Positions 14,041 to 21,285 of a stretch of 21,474 bases of DNA are shown in pieces. This DNA comes from a virus, in IMG/VR virus record IMGVR_UViG_3300043429_000237, positions 1-21,474 of that record; one strand, written 5' to 3'. Positions within the stretch are counted from its first letter, which is position 1. Each line of letters opens with the position of its first letter. The notes beneath the pieces were generated by a model, which was given only the letters and a program-made list of their open reading frames with translations, was not told the origin of the DNA and did not search any database. A program made the translations under genes and the position numbers.

Positions 14041-16202
14041 GCGATCCGGTCTATGAAATCACGCTTGAGGATGGCCGCAAGATTCTGCTGGAAGAGCAGA
14101 ACGAAACGCTTGCGCGTGAAGCCGCCCGCCGATGGGCTAGGCTCAATCCGCCCGATGGTGGCGAGGTCGGTATCTATGAAGTCACGGTCGGGGACCGGAC
14201 GGTAAGGGTTCCGGCTGTCTCTGAAGCTGCGGCTATCGAGTTCACGCAAGCGTGGGGTCCGCAACAGCGGGCGCTTGAGGATGCGCGAGCGCGAGCAGCA
14301 ACGACGCCGGGCCAAGTTCGGGCTATTACGGAAGGGTTCACGGCAAACCTTGTTCGTCCGCTAGACGCTGCTACGGCGGCGTTAGAAACGGGCGTAACCA
14401 ACCTTGCAGGGGACATGGGCATTGGAGACGGTGCCGGTTATGGAATGTCGGATGCCTTCAACGCTGTCCGCGTGGCAGAGGGCGAGCGGTCGGAAGATTT
14501 CTTCAATGAAGAACCGGTCCAAAGCATTGGGCTGAATATTCTAGGCGGTTACGCAAATCCGTTGCTGCGGCGTTCTGGCGATTTTGTCGCAAGCGGTGCA
14601 GGGCGTGGGTTGCTGGCGTCGGAAGGGCTATTGCCAGCCGTAGGGCGTGGTTTAGGGGTTGGCGCGGGCATCGGTGGCGTTTCCGGGCTTGCAGCCTCTA
14701 ACCCCGGCGATGAGGTTGGCGCAACCGTGCGCGGCGGCATCATTGGCGGCGCATTGGGTGGCGGCGTTCCTCTCGCATCGGGTGCTGCAACGGCTACCGC
14801 ACGAGCGGTTGGCCTCGACCAACTCCCTGCCGTTATCAATCGCGCGACGGGCGGGCGCATTTCGGCACTTAACGGCGACGTTGACCGGAGGAACTTGCAG
14901 CGTCTCAGCGAGGCCATGCGGGCTGACAACATCTCGCCTGACCAAATCCGCACGGCCATGAACGATGCGATGCGGTATGGTATCAGCCCGAACTTGCTGG
15001 ATATTGTGGGGCCGAACGCAACGCGGACGCGGATGCTGGTTGTCGGTGCGGCACAAGCCCCCGGACCTGGTATGACGGCAGGCACTCGCTATCGTGATGA
15101 GGTGGCTGGTTCCGTGCAGGATCAAGCCGTCGATCAAGCCTATCGCCTGACCCCCGGCGAGACGCGCTCGGCTATGCAATATCGTCAGGGCCTTGATGAC
15201 ACGTCGGAGGGCCTAGCCGCGACGGATTACGCGGGACCGTATGCAGAGCGCGTTCCGATTACAAACGAGATTGAACGGGCCTTGCAAGGCGTTCCGGGCG
15301 AGGTTGAGGCGGCGCGTCGGGCTTCGGCGTATCGGTTCCCTGAAAGGGCGGCAGAGATTGCCGATCTGGTGGACCCGAACACGGGGACGGTGGACATATC
15401 AGGCGGTGCGCTTGATCGTATCCAGCGCCGCCTTGGCACGGCAGGCCGCAACGCGCGTCGGAGCCTTGAAAACCCCGACAACGAAATGGGCGCAGACCTG
15501 TTTGCGCGCCAAGGCGCTATCAATGAGGCGCTTGAGGCAGTGCCGGGCCTTGCTCCCGCTCGTGCTACGTTCCGAGGCTATAACGTGGCCGGTGAAGGCG
15601 TCGATCTGGGGCAAGCTGGCATCCGTCAAAGCGCGGTCAGCGTTCGGCCTGCGGATTACATCGATCAGATGGGCGTCCTTGAGCGGCAAGCGGCGGAAGC
15701 GGCGGCTATTGCCAACCGGGCCATCCCTACGCCTCGCCAAGCCGCTCAAGTCGGGATGCGCGACCAAATCGTGCAGGACTTGGGTGGTATGGTTGAAGGC
15801 GGCGGTGTGCCTAGCCGGTATTTCAACACGAACGATTCCGCCAATGTTCGCCGCGTCATGGGCGCGACGTTTGACCAGCCCGTCGTTGATGATTTCCAAG
15901 GTGCGCTTGGGATGCTCAACGAGCGGATGCGGATTGCCAACTTTATGGACAGTTCGCGCGGCTCGCCTACGGCAGGACGCCTTAGCGCGGTGGATGCCAT
16001 TGAAAACCAGCCCCGTTCCATCTCCGGCGTGGTTCTGAGCCTGATCGGCAAGATTCGTCGGGGAGCGACCCTTACCGATGCAGACCGGGAAGCCATCGTC
16101 CGTCTCGGCACGACCTTCGGCGCTACGCCTCCGACGCCCGCCACTCGCGGTGTGCCGGTCAGTGGTCGAATCGCGCCCATTCTGGCTGGACAGGGGGGAT
16201 AA
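14037..16202 (+). CDS. Large internal virion / DNA-ejection protein candidate
   Basis: This is the second largest protein in the window (721 aa). The N-terminus has two similar small units, YEITLEDGRKILLEEQNETL (6-25) and YEVTVGDRTVRVP (47-59), each followed by an Ala/Glu helix ending in Trp. A glycine- and alanine-rich stretch (about 189-258, with GLGVGAGIGGVSGLAAS and RGGIIGGALGGGVPLASGA) could insert in or cross a membrane, as expected of proteins that help DNA through the host envelope. The remainder is mostly helical, with ISPDQIRTAMNDAMRYGIS and IVGPNATRTRML typical of related phage proteins. No peptidoglycan-cleaving motif is visible. AAGG at 14025-14028 is the SD. The role is inferred from position, size and the hydrophobic Gly-rich region. 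Confidence 0.7.
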   Translation: MSDPVYEITLEDGRKILLEEQNETLAREAARRWARLNPPDGGEVGIYEVTVGDRTVRVPAVSEAAAIEFTQAWGPQQRALEDARARAATTPGQVRAITEGFTANLVRPLDAATAALETGVTNLAGDMGIGDGAGYGMSDAFNAVRVAEGERSEDFFNEEPVQSIGLNILGGYANPLLRRSGDFVASGAGRGLLASEGLLPAVGRGLGVGAGIGGVSGLAASNPGDEVGATVRGGIIGGALGGGVPLASGAATATARAVGLDQLPAVINRATGGRISALNGDVDRRNLQRLSEAMRADNISPDQIRTAMNDAMRYGISPNLLDIVGPNATRTRMLVVGAAQAPGPGMTAGTRYRDEVAGSVQDQAVDQAYRLTPGETRSAMQYRQGLDDTSEGLAATDYAGPYAERVPITNEIERALQGVPGEVEAARRASAYRFPERAAEIADLVDPNTGTVDISGGALDRIQRRLGTAGRNARRSLENPDNEMGADLFARQGAINEALEAVPGLAPARATFRGYNVAGEGVDLGQAGIRQSAVSVRPADYIDQMGVLERQAAEAAAIANRAIPTPRQAAQVGMRDQIVQDLGGMVEGGGVPSRYFNTNDSANVRRVMGATFDQPVVDDFQGALGMLNERMRIANFMDSSRGSPTAGRLSAVDAIENQPRSISGVVLSLIGKIRRGATLTDADREAIVRLGTTFGATPPTPATRGVPVSGRIAPILAGQGG

Positions 16203-16293
16203 GCCATGTCGCAAACGCTTTGGACGAAAAATGCACGGTTGCCAGTATTGTGGCAAAAACCGCCAGCCAAACGATGTTTTTCAGCACTTTCAT
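16159..16293 (-). CDS. Possible minus-strand 44-aa secreted or membrane peptide
   Basis: A short frame on the opposite strand runs from ATG (16293-16291) to TGA (16161-16159). The product starts MKVLKNIVWLAVFATIL, followed by a few more hydrophobic residues and SSKAFA. It has two early lysines, a hydrophobic core of about 14 residues and an A-F-A site, so it reads like a signal peptide or single membrane helix. About 14 residues follow, rich in Pro, Trp and Arg. Its first 30 codons fill the GC-poor gap between genes; the rest is antisense to the end of the ejection gene. No strong SD or promoter is visible on that strand. It could be a tiny moron gene or a type I-toxin-like peptide, or chance. 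Confidence 0.35.
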   Translation of the reverse strand: MKVLKNIVWLAVFATILATVHFSSKAFATWLIPPVQPEWARFDH

Positions 16294-16322
16294 GTGCTAA
16301 CCATAGCCCATTGAAGGGATAA
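16206..16322 (+). CDS. Weak candidate 38-aa plus-strand ORF
   Basis: The ATG at 16206 lies six bases after a strong purine run (GGGGGGA, 16193-16199), in a context (ATAAGCCATG) like that of the gene at 20555. The encoded peptide starts MSQTLWTKNARLPVLWQKPP, has no recognisable domain and ends just before the SD of the next gene. It shares DNA with the minus-strand peptide frame, so at most one of them is likely to be maintained as a gene. It may be a decayed gene start. Confidence 0.25.
   Translation: MSQTLWTKNARLPVLWQKPPAKRCFSALSCANHSPLKG
16239..16256. repeat. Inverted repeat TTGCCA-N6-TGGCAA
   Basis: Perfect 6-bp arms sit around six bases (16239-16244 and 16251-16256) in the GC-poor gap. 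It could be a small hairpin or a protein-binding palindrome. No U-tract follows on either strand. Confidence 0.4.
16283..16298. repeat. Inverted repeat AGCAC-N6-GTGCT
   Basis: Perfect 5-bp arms surround six bases. On the minus strand, the loop holds the ATG of the possible 44-aa peptide (ATGAAA), so a hairpin here would present or hide that start codon. On the plus strand it lies about 15 bases before the SD of the gene at 16328. The short arms could arise by chance. Confidence 0.35.
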
Positions 16323-16327
16323 AAACC

Positions 16328-16699
16328 ATGTCTCGACTTCTTCCCCTCCCCGCGACAAACACGCAAGTGGATGAAACGGTTGTCGTGCTTAACGCTGACG
16401 GGTCGGTGGCCAACGTCGGCGGCGTGGTCGCGTCGGTCTATTCTGACCAGCAAGTCGTGACGGCTTCGGCGGTCGCGCTGACGGCGCAGGCGCTGGCGAA
16501 CGGGCTGTGCATCAGAGCGAAAAGCACCAATGTCGGAAACGTTTTTGTTGGCGGTTCGACCGTCACGGCGACAGATGACGGCTCCGGCAACGGTTTTGCC
16601 GTGCCGCCCGGAGCGACCATCAGTCTGCCGGTGAGTAACGCGAGCGCCGTTTACATCATCGGCACGGCGGGTGACATCGTCTATGTGACGGGGAACTAG
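16328..16699 (+). CDS. Small beta-rich phage structural protein (123 aa)
   Basis: A small protein low in charged residues and rich in Val, Ala, Gly, Ser and Thr. The C-terminal ~75 residues have the pattern ALANGLCIRAKSTNVGNVFV, then FAVPPGATISLPVSNASAVY and IIGTAGDIVYVTGN. This beta-sandwich-like module is common in phage late regions and usually lies near fibre genes. The N-terminus (VDETVVVLNADGSVANVGG) is also strand-rich. It is probably a virion component such as a fibre accessory or decoration protein, with no known enzyme role. GAAGGGA at 16313-16319 is eight bases before the ATG. It is the first gene after the GC-poor gap, and the next gene starts one base after its stop. Confidence 0.68.
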   Translation: MSRLLPLPATNTQVDETVVVLNADGSVANVGGVVASVYSDQQVVTASAVALTAQALANGLCIRAKSTNVGNVFVGGSTVTATDDGSGNGFAVPPGATISLPVSNASAVYIIGTAGDIVYVTGN

Positions 16700-16700
16700 G

Positions 16701-17381
16701 ATGCTGCCGGTTTTCACTCCCCCGTTTCGCGATCCGGCTAACTCCCGCGCATCTACGATCCTGGTTGATGAGTTCATGTTCGCCTCGACGGAAGCGGGCG
16801 AGATTGGTGAGCTTGGGTGGGGCTTCACCAGCGGAACTTGGAATCTTGTGAGTGCCGTGTCCAACCACCCCGGCATTTGTCGCCGGACCTCGACGGCTGT
16901 GATTGACGCAATCGCATCGTCCTACCCCGGTGGCGGGGGCACGGCTGTCAATATGCTGTTTGAGCAGTTGGACGAAATCAACTGGGTGGTGCGGGTGCCC
17001 ACGACGATTGCCAACATGGACATCCGCATTGGTCTAGCCAACGACTTCACGGCTAACCCGCCAATCAATGGTGCGTATTTCGAGAAGCTGACGGCTGATA
17101 CGAACTGGTTTGGCATCGGGCGCGTTTCCAACGTCGAGACACGGACTGATACCGGCGTGGCGGCAGCGGCTGACGCTTGGCTCAATCTCAAACTGCGCCG
17201 CGTGAGCGAGACTGTGCTTGGTTTCTCCGTCAATGGCGGGGCTGAGATTCAGGTTGCGGGCAATATGCCGGTGAACTCGACCTCTCTGCTGCCGGGATTC
17301 CACATCATCCCGAAGGCACTGAGCGCCAGATCGCTCGATGTCGATTTCTTCTCTATGACCCTCGCACCGCAGGTTAGGTAA
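16701..17381 (+). CDS. Putative tail-associated protein with lectin-like (ConA-type) fold
   Basis: I recognise the general look but no named family. The 226 residues are strand-rich. They include a segment GWGFTSGTWNLVSAVSNHPG (40-59) and RTSTAVIDA. Further blocks are NWVVRVPTTIANMDIRIGLA and PPINGAYFEKLTADTNWFGI, then a late LDVDFFSMTL. This order resembles LamG/concanavalin-like sandwiches found in phage tail proteins that bind sugars. It sits immediately before the tailspike, sharing one base with its start (TAATG). That context suggests a receptor-binding or spike-accessory role, which is an inference. No catalytic residues can be assigned. Confidence 0.62.
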   Translation: MLPVFTPPFRDPANSRASTILVDEFMFASTEAGEIGELGWGFTSGTWNLVSAVSNHPGICRRTSTAVIDAIASSYPGGGGTAVNMLFEQLDEINWVVRVPTTIANMDIRIGLANDFTANPPINGAYFEKLTADTNWFGIGRVSNVETRTDTGVAAAADAWLNLKLRRVSETVLGFSVNGGAEIQVAGNMPVNSTSLLPGFHIIPKALSARSLDVDFFSMTLAPQVR

Positions 17382-20300
17382 TGGCTGGAAAAACCTATCA
17401 GCAGCTTCCGCGTCGGTCTGGCGCTACGCTCGGCACGGACCTGTTTGCCACGGCGAGGGGGTCGGACCCGCTGGAAGTGGTCGATGGGGAAAATGTCCGC
17501 GATTATATGCAGTTGTTTGAGCAAAACAGTTCAGACGCTGTAGCGACTACGCTTGACGCCAAAATGCAGGCCGATGTTCCGTTGGACATTCGCCTCGACT
17601 TTGGCGCTGTCGGTGACGGCGAGACGGATGACGGTCCCGCGTTTCAGAAGGCGGTGGATTTCGGCAACGGTCGCCCGATCATCGTTCCGTCCGGCTACAC
17701 CTTCGCAATCAAGACGACGGTTCACGTTGACGATGTGCCGCTGATTGATGAAGACCCGCAGCCTCCGGCAGTCCCTGGTGCGTTTGCTCCCGGCCTCTGG
17801 CTTGTCGGTGACGGCATGGCGCTTTCCGTCATTCGCCCGATGGTTCCGAATGGCTTTGCGTTTGACGTGGATGTGACTAATCCAGACCCCTACGCCTACC
17901 GGGCGCAGCAGGGCTTGCTGGTTGAGAACATCGCGTTTGTCGGCTCCGGCTCGGTGGCCAACTCCTCCGTGTTCAAGTTCCGCAACGTCTATCAGTCCAA
18001 GATTTCGCAGTGCCATATTCGCGGCATGACGGGATCGGCCATCGTCATGGTCAACGGGGACTATCCCGATGACGGCTGGAACATGATGGCGTTTGAAAGC
18101 CTCTGGATTGAAAGCTGCCAAGGGTGGGGCATTGACGCCACTGGCTCGGCCTCGCGTAATGAGGGCAGCTTCACCCACATGAAGCACGTCTTCATTCAGG
18201 GGTGCGGCAAGAACGAGTATTTCCACATCACGGGCATTAGCAATGCCAGCCCAGCGGTGGTGACGGTTTCGCCCCTGCAAATCCCGACTGTGACGCCGGT
18301 TCGCTCCGCTCATATCTTCGTGCCGGGCGACCGTGTGAAGCTGTGGGGCATTAACTCTACCGTGACGCTTGGCGCTGACCCGATTACGACGGTGGCCGGT
18401 TCGGCGGCGGTGACGATTACAGACACGGCGCACGGGTTTGTTGAGGGAGATAATATCTTCTTCGCAGGCGCTACGGCGGTCGGTGGCATTACGGTTGCAG
18501 GGGCGTACCAAGTCGCGGCGGTCCCGACTGCTAACAGCTTCATGATTCTGCATAGCTCTGCGGCGTCTGGTTCGGCCACGGGCGGCGGGGCTTCGGTCAC
18601 GCTCCGCGCTCCTATGACCGGCCTGAATGAGCTTGATCGGTATGTTGGCCCGTCTCCGACCGCCACGACGTTCTCGCTGTATAAGGCGTCCGGCTCTGTC
18701 GTTTCGCTTGGCACTGACCCGCTGGCGACCACAAGCGGCTCTGCAACGGTCACGGTGACGGCAACGGCGCATGGCTTGAGCGTTGGCAATCTTGTGGTGT
18801 TTAGCGATGCCACGGAAGTCGGTGGGCTGACTATCGATAAGATGTATGCGGTGGTTGCCACCCCGACCGTCAATACGTTCACCATCACGGCGGCGAGCAA
18901 CGCAACCAGCACGGCAACGGGTGGCGGTTCCAACATCCGGATGCAACTGGTTGTCGCGGTTGATAGCACGTCTTACGGGGCGCTCTACAATCCGCTTTCG
19001 CCGGTCACGATCAATAACAACCCGTTTTCGGTTACGAGCGGTTCAGCGCTTGTCACGGTTACGGACACGGCGTTCGGTGCAGACAGCACGGACACGGTGA
19101 CGTTCTCCGGCGCTACGGCGGTCGGTGGAATCACCATTTCCGGTGAATACCGCATTACGAAACTGACTGACGACACCTATACCATCACGCATTCCGCAGC
19201 GGCTACTTCGACGGCCACGGGCGGCGGTGCGGCGGTTGAGGCGACGTATTACAAACAGAACGGCGTGAGCGTTCCGGAGGTCGGTTATTACGAGCCGCAG
19301 TCCGGTGGAATGCGCTGGAAAGGCCAGTTGGTCCATCAAGATCAATGCGGCTTCACCGTCAACCAGAACTGCGCGTTCTACGTCAAGGGGCAGTCCGGCC
19401 TTGGTATCGGCGTTCTGACCCATGCCGTAACGTGGGAAAACAACTATCGCCGCCACGTCTTTTGCACGGGCATCACCAACTGGCGCTCTGAGGTGTGTCA
19501 GTTCCACGGAAACCAGTCTTACAAGACGTGGGCCGGGGTCGATTTCGACGCGCAGGACTACACCGTGCGCGGCGTCCAATGGGTCAATACGAAAGTTCGC
19601 GCTAGGCTTGGCGAGGGTTTCGCGTTCCGGCTTGCGGGTGAGAATGCGGCGGGGAATAGCTGCCGTGTCCGCACGACGCTTTGGGATGATTTCGACTATA
19701 CCGGACAGCGCCGCTTTATCGGTTGGCAGTTCGATCAGGTCGAGGACGATTGCACCCTCCGCAATGCCGGTGCGACGGCTGTAACCTACGGGCCTCCGTC
19801 TGGATATGCGACGGGCAACAAGACCATTCTGCGCCTGCGTGGGCCGGACAACTCGGTCCCTGGTGGCGTTGCATCGCGCACGGGCGAGTGGGTCGAATGG
19901 CGCATCCCTAACACGGGCGTTACCCTGCTTAACTCCTCGCTGGATGATGAAGGCGCGGCCATCACGGCGAACACGCTCTATAACATCTACCTCTACGACG
20001 ACGACGGCACTCCCAAGATTGTTGCCTCAACCGTGGCCGAAACCATCGACACCACGCACGGCTACATGGTCAAAACCACCAATTCCTCCAAGCGGTGGAT
20101 CGGGCGGATCAAGACGGAAAGTGCCTCGACGGACTTTATCCAGACCAGCACGCAGTTTCTGGTTCCGATGACGCAATCCGGCAGCCAATTGGGTGTTGGC
20201 GAGCATTTCTGGTGGGACCCGACTAACGGCGGGCGGTTCTGGCAAAAGTCCGGCACGTTGCCGACCACGACCAGCGGCGGGACCACGGCTCTGCGTCCGG

Positions 20301-20551
20301 CTCTTGAGTTCAACACGACGACGGACCTTGGCAGCATCGCAGCGGGCGCAAGCACGGAGTTCACCATTACGGCCACGGACGTTGCGACGCAGGATGCTGT
20401 TGTCGCGGTGTCGTCATCGGCCAATAATAGCCTTATGCTGACCGGGCGGGTGTCGTCGGCTGGCACGGTGACAGTTACCGCGTTCAATCCCACGGGTGGG
20501 GCAATCGACCCTGCCAATGCAACGTATCGCGCGTTCGTTATTCGGAGGTAA
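17381..20551 (+). CDS. Tailspike with pectate-lyase-type beta-helix and inserted module repeats
   Basis: This is the likely receptor-binding and possibly surface-polysaccharide-degrading spike (1056 aa). Residues 1-45 (YQQLPRRSGATLGTDLFATA, later VRDYMQ) look like a virion-attachment segment. The beta-helix starts at about 72 with LDFGAVGDGETDDGPAFQKA, the hallmark of the pectate lyase superfamily domain (PF12708 type), and runs to about 280. Residues ~283-622 contain three ~80-residue repeats, described separately, set into another module. Beta-helix-like sequence returns at about 635-800. Residues ~835-930 (TANTLYNIYLYDDDGTPKIV, then RWIGRIKT) and ~980-1056 (TVTAFNPTGGAIDPANATYR) are C-terminal beta domains known from rhizobial-type phage spikes. 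No S74 domain is present. Catalytic residues cannot be assigned by eye. Confidence 0.85.
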   Translation: MAGKTYQQLPRRSGATLGTDLFATARGSDPLEVVDGENVRDYMQLFEQNSSDAVATTLDAKMQADVPLDIRLDFGAVGDGETDDGPAFQKAVDFGNGRPIIVPSGYTFAIKTTVHVDDVPLIDEDPQPPAVPGAFAPGLWLVGDGMALSVIRPMVPNGFAFDVDVTNPDPYAYRAQQGLLVENIAFVGSGSVANSSVFKFRNVYQSKISQCHIRGMTGSAIVMVNGDYPDDGWNMMAFESLWIESCQGWGIDATGSASRNEGSFTHMKHVFIQGCGKNEYFHITGISNASPAVVTVSPLQIPTVTPVRSAHIFVPGDRVKLWGINSTVTLGADPITTVAGSAAVTITDTAHGFVEGDNIFFAGATAVGGITVAGAYQVAAVPTANSFMILHSSAASGSATGGGASVTLRAPMTGLNELDRYVGPSPTATTFSLYKASGSVVSLGTDPLATTSGSATVTVTATAHGLSVGNLVVFSDATEVGGLTIDKMYAVVATPTVNTFTITAASNATSTATGGGSNIRMQLVVAVDSTSYGALYNPLSPVTINNNPFSVTSGSALVTVTDTAFGADSTDTVTFSGATAVGGITISGEYRITKLTDDTYTITHSAAATSTATGGGAAVEATYYKQNGVSVPEVGYYEPQSGGMRWKGQLVHQDQCGFTVNQNCAFYVKGQSGLGIGVLTHAVTWENNYRRHVFCTGITNWRSEVCQFHGNQSYKTWAGVDFDAQDYTVRGVQWVNTKVRARLGEGFAFRLAGENAAGNSCRVRTTLWDDFDYTGQRRFIGWQFDQVEDDCTLRNAGATAVTYGPPSGYATGNKTILRLRGPDNSVPGGVASRTGEWVEWRIPNTGVTLLNSSLDDEGAAITANTLYNIYLYDDDGTPKIVASTVAETIDTTHGYMVKTTNSSKRWIGRIKTESASTDFIQTSTQFLVPMTQSGSQLGVGEHFWWDPTNGGRFWQKSGTLPTTTSGGTTALRPALEFNTTTDLGSIAAGASTEFTITATDVATQDAVVAVSSSANNSLMLTGRVSSAGTVTVTAFNPTGGAIDPANATYRAFVIRR
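18368..18607 (+). repeat. Tailspike module repeat 1 (residues ~330-409)
   Basis: This is the first copy of a Gly/Ser/Thr/Val-rich unit: LGADP start, GSAAVTITDTAHGFVEGD, FAGATAVGGITVAGAYQV, and an end with SATGGGASVTLR. Similar phage units are often labelled E1 FCCH-like in databases. That label reflects fold similarity only. A 20-bp stretch at 18467-18486 (ggcgctacggcggtcggtgg) is identical in copy 3. Confidence 0.85.
18707..18946 (+). repeat. Tailspike module repeat 2 (residues ~443-522)
   Basis: This is the second copy: LGTDP start, GSATVTVTATAHGLSVGN, ATEVGGLTIDKMYAVVATPT, and an end with TATGGGSNIRMQ. It is more diverged in DNA than copies 1 and 3, yet begins and ends at the same points as copy 1. 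Confidence 0.85.
19010..19243 (+). repeat. Tailspike module repeat 3 (residues ~544-621)
   Basis: This is the third copy: NNNPFSVTSGSALVTVTDTA, GATAVGGITISGEYRIT, and an end with STATGGGAAVEAT. It contains the 20-bp exact match to copy 1 at 19109-19128. The usual HG after the TDTA segment is replaced by FGADST, so this copy is altered at its first loop. Confidence 0.83.
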
Positions 20552-20554
20552 GCC

Positions 20555-20800
20555 ATGACTGCTCAAGCCCACATCAACGCTATCGGCAAGGCCATTACAG
20601 AGCTTGAGGATGCGGCGAAGGATGCTCGCCAAGCGTCCAAGCGCGTGGTTCTGGCGACTAACGCTCTGCATGACGCGCTAGGCGCTGCGGAGGCTGCTTA
20701 TATCGCCAGTGTCTCCAAGAGCGGCGGCAACGTGGTGGCCTTCTCCGGCGGCACAAACAAGCCTCCCGTCAATGACCCGAATGAGCCTGTGAAGCCATGA
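20555..20800 (+). CDS. Small helical protein, unknown function (81 aa)
   Basis: Residues 1-52 form one or two Ala-rich charged helices (AIGKAITELEDAAKDARQAS, LATNALHDALGAAEAAYIAS). The rest is a flexible Gly/Asn/Pro tail (NKPPVNDPNEPVKP). There is no hydrophobic membrane segment. GGAGG at 20544-20548 gives a good SD, three bases separate it from the spike stop, and its TGA overlaps the next ATG. It is the first gene after the spike, at the junction to the presumed lysis genes. It could be a spike accessory or lysis-region protein. I do not recognise a family. Confidence 0.65.
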   Translation: MTAQAHINAIGKAITELEDAAKDARQASKRVVLATNALHDALGAAEAAYIASVSKSGGNVVAFSGGTNKPPVNDPNEPVKP

Positions 20801-21285
20801 TGTATTGGTATCTGGTCGCAATGATTGGCGTGTTTGCTCTGTCGTATTGGGCATACGCCTCTCGGCCTCGCAGATACGCTGACCTCATGGGGGTGAGTGC
20901 GCTGCTGTCCGTTGTGTTCGTGGTCAACAATCTGCTGGTTGAGCTTTACGGCTTTCCAGAGGTGATGTTGGCGGCTCCGATTCTCGATCTGGCTCTGTCG
21001 GTGATGATCTACCGGGCTTGGAAAGCAAACCCGCAGCCTTGGAAAATCTGCATGGTTTGCGCCTTGGTCGCCCAGCTTATGCTACACACGGTCGCCATTG
21101 CGATGTGGCGGCTTAACGAACTCACTCACGCAGGTCTTTACACTTATGTTGTGGCGGTCAACGGCTTCTTTATCGTCCAACTGCTCACCCTCGGAATTGT
21201 CGGGGCCGGTCATGGGTTGGATATTGTTCGCCAGTGGGTGTCTGATCGGAGGCGGGATGCTGCTGTCCCGTATGCTGGCCGATGA
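20797..21285 (+). CDS. Membrane protein with about five helices, lysis-region candidate
   Basis: This 162-residue inner-membrane protein has hydrophobic segments at about 3-20 (YWYLVAMIGVFALSYWAY), 32-50, 56-72, 82-103 (with CMVCALVAQLMLHTVAIAMW) and 113-137. It ends in a short basic tail (DIVRQWVSDRRRD). Two consecutive ATGs (20797, 20800) could start it; the first gives an ATGA overlap with the preceding gene. Position just before a holin-like gene suggests a role in lysis, for example as a holin. Five helices is more than usual for holins (one to four), so it may instead be a lysis-associated or superinfection-type membrane protein. I do not recognise a family. Confidence 0.72.
   Translation: MMYWYLVAMIGVFALSYWAYASRPRRYADLMGVSALLSVVFVVNNLLVELYGFPEVMLAAPILDLALSVMIYRAWKANPQPWKICMVCALVAQLMLHTVAIAMWRLNELTHAGLYTYVVAVNGFFIVQLLTLGIVGAGHGLDIVRQWVSDRRRDAAVPYAGR

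Noticed and set aside
13108-16202. Peptidoglycan-degrading domain in the ejection proteins
   Set aside because: No lytic transglycosylase, amidase or peptidase motif could be seen in these proteins, although one is common in this gene position.
16231-16314. Plus-strand peptide with CxxC and HxH (MHGCQYCGKNRQ...) as a mini zinc finger
   Set aside because: It is only 27 codons, has no SD, and is the reverse reading of the more gene-like minus-strand frame. The Cys/His spacing does not match a known finger.
17531-18946. Long open frame on the minus strand (about 470 codons) opposite the tailspike
   Set aside because: It mirrors a strong plus-strand gene with recognisable domains. Arg/His/Ala-rich composition and lack of any motif or SD mark it as an artefact of GC-rich codon use. 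The same applies to the long minus frames at 15746-16876, 15399-16256, 5657-6679 and 4342-5262.
18368-19243. Ubiquitin-activating enzyme (E1 FCCH-like) modules as a sign of a ubiquitin-type system
   Set aside because: Such labels on phage repeats reflect fold similarity. There is no adenylation domain, catalytic Cys region or ubiquitin-like protein nearby, and the repeats lie inside a spike.
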